A DNA stretch of 64,000 nucleotides from positions 116,774 through 180,773 of the forward strand of contig JABLXQ010000008.1 in NCBI GenBank assembly GCA_013178375.1. Direction: 5' to 3'. This document shows, in pieces, positions 59,978-64,000 of this stretch. The position numbers and the translations under genes were made by a program. Positions within the stretch are counted from its first letter, which is position 1, and each line of letters starts with the position of its first letter. Origin of the DNA: Gammaproteobacteria bacterium. GTDB taxonomy: Bacteria; Pseudomonadota; Gammaproteobacteria; Pseudomonadales; Ketobacteraceae. The notes below the pieces were generated by a model. The model was not told the DNA's origin. It made no database searches and was given only the letters and a program-made list of their open reading frames with translations.

Positions 59978-60940
59978 TCAGGTCTTCACCAACTCCTCGA
60001 ACACCACCACCCGGTTACGGCCTTTTGCTTTCGCCTCATACAACGCCGCGTCGGCATGGGCGATCAGTTCTTCCGGATCGTGAATGGTGGGATTGAATTG
60101 CGCGATGCCCAGGCTGGCGGTGACGGGAATCTGGGCTTTTTCAAACGGCACCGGCGACGATTCGATGGAAGCGCGCAGTCGCTCCGCCACCACCCTGGCA
60201 CCGTCCAGTGGTGTGCTGGTGAGAAGAATGCCAAATTCCTCGCCGCCGTAACGGCCGGCAATGTCGGAATCCCGCAACGCACTTTTGATCAGGGAAGCCA
60301 CCTGCACCAGCACGGCATCGCCGCCCAGGTGGCCATGGGTGTCGTTGACGGATTTGAAATGGTCCAGGTCGAACATGATCAGCGTGAGCGGCGACTGGTA
60401 ACGCCCTGCCCGGCTGAATTCTTCCACCAATCGCGATTGCCAGTGACTGCGGTTGAACAACTGGGTGAGGCCATCCACCCGGCTCACCATCTCCAGCTTT
60501 TTCATAGCCGCCTGGTGCATGGAGCGATAAATCGCGGTGTCAGTCACGTCGAACAGGATGATACAGACATTCTCCACCTCGCCAGCTTCATCCTTGATCG
60601 GCATCAGCGTCAGATCCTGACACATGAATTCCATGCCACCGGTGACCGGGCGATTGTGACGAAACGGAAACAGGTAGGGGCGCTGCTCCCAGGAGGTAAA
60701 AGCGAAATTCTTCAGCATGAACACGCTGCTGACTTTCTTGGCGAACCAGCGCTGAGGCAGATCGGGGAAACAGTCGAACAGCTTTTTTCCCACCACCTGC
60801 TGCTCGTTGACGCCGCTGTTGGCGGCCATGAATTTGTTCCAGAGTTTGACTTCAAGATCCTGATTGACGATGAACACGCCAACATTGATACGATCGACAA
60901 TGAATTCCAGTAACCCGGGGGAAGGGGCGAATTCGCTCAC
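59978..60940 (-). CDS. PAS-GGDEF diguanylate cyclase, 320 aa
   Basis: Residues about 10-140 are a PAS sensor (LEVKLWNKFMAANSGVNEQQ; KLFDCFPDLP). The GGDEF domain (about 155-318) has RYGGEEFGILL, the active-site GGEEF. It makes c-di-GMP. It directly follows the CheC-like gene (stop and start abut), forming a receiver, CheC and cyclase operon. Confidence 0.92.
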   Translation of the reverse strand: MSEFAPSPGLLEFIVDRINVGVFIVNQDLEVKLWNKFMAANSGVNEQQVVGKKLFDCFPDLPQRWFAKKVSSVFMLKNFAFTSWEQRPYLFPFRHNRPVTGGMEFMCQDLTLMPIKDEAGEVENVCIILFDVTDTAIYRSMHQAAMKKLEMVSRVDGLTQLFNRSHWQSRLVEEFSRAGRYQSPLTLIMFDLDHFKSVNDTHGHLGGDAVLVQVASLIKSALRDSDIAGRYGGEEFGILLTSTPLDGARVVAERLRASIESSPVPFEKAQIPVTASLGIAQFNPTIHDPEELIAHADAALYEAKAKGRNRVVVFEELVKT

Positions 60941-61576
60941 TCAGAGTTCTTCCAGCAGGCGATCCAGCGCCGCCTTGACGACCAGGATGGATTCGCCCGG
61001 CATCAGCAGAAACATGGTGCAGCTGAAGGAGCGATCTTCGAGGGTGTAGGAAATTTCCACCAGCAGCGCGTGATCCCAGTTCACTTTCTGGTTTTCCAGC
61101 AGGCCGGAAATTTTCACATGCTGGCCCAGAATCGTCGGCGGGGAGAAGCCTAACTCCGCCTCCATCTGCACGCCGATCCCGTTCAGACAGGCACCGTTCA
61201 GGATATTGGTCACATCCAGCAGCAATTCTTTTTCCGCTTCGACGCCCAGCTCGCCGTCATAGGCCAGCAGGTCTGCCAGTTCCTTGAACGAGCTGTCGGT
61301 GAACACCACGATGGCCTCGCCGCGAATGCCGCGACCATTGTCCATCTGATAGAAACCCTGGGTGACGCCGGATACCCGCGTATCGGGCCCGCCCACCATG
61401 GCTTCCAGTTCGCGGTTGAGTTCATCCCGCGCCACCAGCCGGATGCGGGGCACCGACAAATTGATGAAGACTTCCAGAAACCGGGCCAGCGAATCCCCCG
61501 CCTGCCCCATGGCGACATTGACCACTTCCTGCAGACAATCCCGCTGATCTTCCGATAGCGCTAGCGATTCTTTCAT
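60941..61576 (-). CDS. CheC-like phosphatase or chemotaxis protein, 211 aa
   Basis: Two CheC helices are visible: DCLQEVVNVAMGQAGDSLAR (E..N signature) and LLLDVTNILNGACLNGIGVQ (a second, less canonical site). CheC removes phosphate from CheY in the receptor pathway. Its start overlaps the receiver stop by 4 nt. Unlike flagellar CheC, it is linked to a GGDEF gene, suggesting it resets the receiver in a second-messenger circuit. Confidence 0.8.
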   Translation of the reverse strand: MKESLALSEDQRDCLQEVVNVAMGQAGDSLARFLEVFINLSVPRIRLVARDELNRELEAMVGGPDTRVSGVTQGFYQMDNGRGIRGEAIVVFTDSSFKELADLLAYDGELGVEAEKELLLDVTNILNGACLNGIGVQMEAELGFSPPTILGQHVKISGLLENQKVNWDHALLVEISYTLEDRSFSCTMFLLMPGESILVVKAALDRLLEEL

Positions 61577-61938
61577 ATCAGTCCGTACTTCTTCAGCACA
61601 TCCTGCAGCTTTTTGCCGTCCACAGGTTTCTTGATGAAATCCAGCGCGCCCAGCTTCATGACTCGCTCGCGGGCTTCCGGCTGGATGTCGGCAGAGATCA
61701 CAATCACAATCGACTTGTGACCTTCGTTTTTCATGGATTCCAGGACACCGTAACCATCCAGTTCCGGCATCGTGAGGTCCAGAAACACCATTTCACCTCG
61801 CCCGGCACGGATGGCTTCCAATCCCTCGATTCCGTTGGAAGCCATAGTCACGTCAACATCCCAGCCTTCCGGCAGGGAACGTTTGACCTGTTTGCGCGCC
61901 ATGGCGGAATCATCGCAAATCAACAAGGGTATGGACAT
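61573..61938 (-). CDS. CheY-like receiver protein, 121 aa
   Basis: Single receiver domain: acidic pair in LLICDDSAMARK, phosphoacceptor Asp in MVFLDLTMPELDGYG (about residue 53), Ser/Thr in VIVISADIQ, Lys in ALDFIKKPV. No output domain. It begins the operon with CheC-like and cyclase genes, so a phosphorylation state probably tunes c-di-GMP. Confidence 0.92.
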   Translation of the reverse strand: MSIPLLICDDSAMARKQVKRSLPEGWDVDVTMASNGIEGLEAIRAGRGEMVFLDLTMPELDGYGVLESMKNEGHKSIVIVISADIQPEARERVMKLGALDFIKKPVDGKKLQDVLKKYGLI

Positions 61939-62078
61939 GAAGCTCCCTTCGCGAACACCCGACTGAACATTGTTTAAGTTTCAGTATAGACCCTTATGGA
62001 AACCCGCAACGGCGGGATTCCGGCTAAACCAAGTCGTTTAGCATTATTGGAAGCATAGCCAAGTGGCTGAAAAGCGCT

Positions 62079-62107
62079 AACAAAAAGCCCGCACTGGATG
62101 CGGGCTT
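62079..62107 (-). terminator. Terminator after fumarase
   Basis: Stem AAGCCCGCA with TGCGGGCTT and a short loop, followed on minus by TTTTTG. It ends the fumarase gene before the receiver operon, whose promoter should lie at 61939-62078. Confidence 0.85.
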
Positions 62108-62133
62108 GGCGATGGGCGGGAGTGACGGACAGG

Positions 62134-63660
62134 TCAGGCAGTTTTGAGCGGAATCTTGCCAATCTTGGCCTGCCAGATTTTGGGCGCGGTGTCGTGCACC
62201 GACACCCCCTGGGTATCCACTGCCACGGTGACCGGCATGTCTTCCACCACGAATTCATGGATGGCTTCCATGCCCAGGTCAGCAAAGGCCACGACACGGG
62301 ACTTGCGAATGGCCTTGGACACCAGATAGGCAGCACCGCCCACGGCCATCAGGTACACGGCTTTGTGCTTCTTGATGGCGGTAATGGCTTCAGGGCCGCG
62401 CTCGGATTTGCCCACCATGCCCAGCAGACCGGTCTTGGCCAGCATGGTTTCGGTGAACTTGTCCATGCGGGTGGCGGTGGTGGGGCCGGCGGGGCCGACC
62501 ACTTCGTCGCGCACCGGATCAACCGGTCCCACGTAATAAATGAACTTGCCCTTGAAATCCACCGGCAGGGTTTCGCCCTTGTTCAGCATGTCCACCATGC
62601 GCTTGTGCGCAGCATCGCGACCGGTCAGCAGCGTGCCGGACAGCAGCAGCGTGTCACCCGGTTGCCAGCTCTGCACTTCTTCTGCGGTAACCGTATCCAG
62701 GTTCACGCGCTTGGCCTTGTTGCCGCCGGTCATGGCGATCTGCGGCCAGTCTTCCAGTTTTGGCACTTCCAGTTCCGCTACACCGCTGCCGTCCAAGGTG
62801 AAATGCACGTGGCGGGTGGCAGCGCAGTTGGGAATCATCGCAACGGGCAGCGATGCGGCGTGGGTCGGGTAATCCAGGATTTTCACGTCCACCACGGTGG
62901 TCAGGCCGCCTAGACCTTGCGCGCCGATACCCAGCGCGTTCACTTTCTCGAACAGCTCCAGCCGCAGTTCCTCGATACGGTTTTGCGGGCCGCGCGCTTT
63001 CAGTTCGTGAATGTCCACCGGCTCCATCAGCGACTCTTTTGCCAGCAGCATGGCTTTTTCCGCCGTGCCGCCGATGCCGATGCCCAGCATGCCCGGAGGA
63101 CACCAGCCGGCACCCATGGTGGGAACGGTTTTCAGCACCCAGTCGACGATGCTGTCGCTGGGATTGAGCATGGCCATCTTGGATTTGTTTTCGGAACCGC
63201 CGCCTTTGGCCGCGATCTGCACGTCAACGGTGTCGCCTTCGACGATTTCGTAATGGATGACGGCAGGTGTGTTGTCCTTGGTGTTTTTGCGGGCACCGGC
63301 GGGGTCGGACAGAATCGACGCGCGCAGCACGTTGTCCGGATTGTTGTAGGCGCGACGCACGCCTTCGTTGACCATGTCGGTGACGCTCATCTTCGCGTCC
63401 CACTGCACATTCATGCCCACTTTCAAAAATACGGTGACGATGCCGGTGTCCTGGCAGATAGGACGGTGACCTTCCGCGCACATGCGGGAATTGATCAGGA
63501 TCTGGGCCATCGCATCCTTGGCGGCGATGGATTCTTCCTTTTCGTAGGCTTCATTAATAGCCTTAATGAAATCCAGCGGGTGGTAATAGGAAATGTATTG
63601 CAGGCTGTCGGCAATACTCTGAATGAAATCGTCCTGGCGAATGACGGACATGGCAGGCAC
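62134..63660 (-). CDS. fumA: Class I fumarate hydratase
   Basis: Iron-sulfur fumarase of about 508 aa. Three Cys ligands of the 4Fe-4S cluster are seen in PICQDTGI (about residue 71), MIPNCAATRH (about residue 280) and a later Gly/Ser region. The N-terminal half also has AKGGGSENKSKMAML and GAGWCPPGMLGIGIGG. The C-terminal beta domain has GPTTATRMDKFTETML and YLMAVGGAAYLVSKA. It turns fumarate to malate in the TCA cycle. Confidence 0.95.
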   Translation of the reverse strand: MPAMSVIRQDDFIQSIADSLQYISYYHPLDFIKAINEAYEKEESIAAKDAMAQILINSRMCAEGHRPICQDTGIVTVFLKVGMNVQWDAKMSVTDMVNEGVRRAYNNPDNVLRASILSDPAGARKNTKDNTPAVIHYEIVEGDTVDVQIAAKGGGSENKSKMAMLNPSDSIVDWVLKTVPTMGAGWCPPGMLGIGIGGTAEKAMLLAKESLMEPVDIHELKARGPQNRIEELRLELFEKVNALGIGAQGLGGLTTVVDVKILDYPTHAASLPVAMIPNCAATRHVHFTLDGSGVAELEVPKLEDWPQIAMTGGNKAKRVNLDTVTAEEVQSWQPGDTLLLSGTLLTGRDAAHKRMVDMLNKGETLPVDFKGKFIYYVGPVDPVRDEVVGPAGPTTATRMDKFTETMLAKTGLLGMVGKSERGPEAITAIKKHKAVYLMAVGGAAYLVSKAIRKSRVVAFADLGMEAIHEFVVEDMPVTVAVDTQGVSVHDTAPKIWQAKIGKIPLKTA

Positions 63661-63697
63661 CTCTCTCTACTGACTTGGGCTTAAAAGCGCCCGCATT

Positions 63698-64000
63698 CTA
63701 TCCCAACTGACTGGCCAATTCACCCGCCTGCCGGACCGGCCCCGCCGTATGTGCCCGCAGGAAAGTCAGCAACTTCCGGTTGACCAGCTCAGGCTTTTCC
63801 AGATGGCAGAAGTGACCGGCGCCCATCAACCGGTACAACTCCACGCCGCCGGCAAAATCCGCTTCCACCAGCCCCTCATCAAACAGCCGGGTATCCAGGC
63901 AGCCGTCACGGCCACCGCTGATCATCAGCGTCGGTAAATCCACCTTGCGCGCCAGCAGGGCACGGCCGGCACGGTTTTCCGGATCGAACAGACGGAACAG
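63698..64000 (-). CDS. Partial alpha/beta hydrolase, C-terminal end
   Basis: The last 100 codons; the 5' part lies beyond the right edge. The sequence has VDLPTLMISGGRDGCLDTRL, with an acid of the triad (GRD), and MGAGHFCHLEKPELVNRKLL with the triad His. This is the typical end of an alpha/beta hydrolase such as an epoxide hydrolase or haloalkane dehalogenase-like enzyme. It ends 38 nt before the fumarase start. Confidence 0.8.
   Translation of the reverse strand: MFRLFDPENRAGRALLARKVDLPTLMISGGRDGCLDTRLFDEGLVEADFAGGVELYRLMGAGHFCHLEKPELVNRKLLTFLRAHTAGPVRQAGELASQLG

Overview
The window comes from a gammaproteobacterium. The evidence is the chromosomal order ruvC-ruvA-ruvB-ybgC-tolQ-tolR-tolA-tolB-pal-cpoB-queE-queC-tRNA-Lys, next to aspS, proS and a class I fumarase. 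This order is familiar from Pseudomonas and from marine relatives such as Alcanivorax, Marinobacter and Ketobacter. Genus and species cannot be settled from the sequence alone.

Positions 1 to about 41,730 are a prophage that runs off the left edge. It is inserted at the 3' end of a tRNA-Lys gene (41731-41806), with the integrase beside that tRNA. The regulatory layout is lambda-like. A CI-type repressor (28308-29084) sits divergent from a Cro-like gene (28002-28229), and two clusters of the same 15-bp operator, spaced exactly 24 bp apart, flank the repressor region. The minus-strand arm from Cro runs through an odd phage tRNA-Met, replication genes (DnaT-like initiator with a Q-rich linker, lambda P-like partner), a VRR-NUC nuclease and a proteasome-like hydrolase. 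After a terminator comes the late block: GH19 endolysin, holin, nested Rz/Rz1 spanins, an XhlA-like membrane protein, terminase small and large subunits, portal, scaffold, capsid, adaptors, and a 9.4-kb set of Ig, FN3, LamG and beta-helix appendage proteins. The portal, capsid and adaptor set and the lack of a tape-measure gene suggest a short-tailed phage. The plus-strand arm from the left operators carries about 28 small, mostly overlapping genes. They include a MarR-type regulator, a frameshifted DUF2303 gene, a repeat-bearing cytosine methyltransferase, MazG-like and DUF5131 proteins, a Lar-type zinc protein, a DUF3850 fusion, a DUF4224 excisionase candidate and the integrase.

Positions 41,731-64,000 are host chromosome. 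The queE/queC pair makes preQ0 for queuosine. Tol-Pal maintains the envelope at division. RuvABC resolves Holliday junctions. Next come a glycine-zipper lipoprotein-like protein, aspS, an FmdB zinc ribbon, an Hpt plus HD-GYP signalling protein, an HU protein with a histone H1-like tail, a hydrolase, proS, a lytic transglycosylase, an operon of receiver, CheC-type and diguanylate cyclase genes, a class I fumarase and the end of another hydrolase.

The observations most worth following are: a CI repressor that lacks both its Ala-Gly cleavage pair and its catalytic lysine; the split DUF2303 gene at a TTTT run; a shared N-terminal tag on two adjacent appendage proteins; a 20-bp motif repeated upstream of both late gene blocks; an initiator-like phage tRNA with C33; and an integrase lacking the first catalytic arginine.
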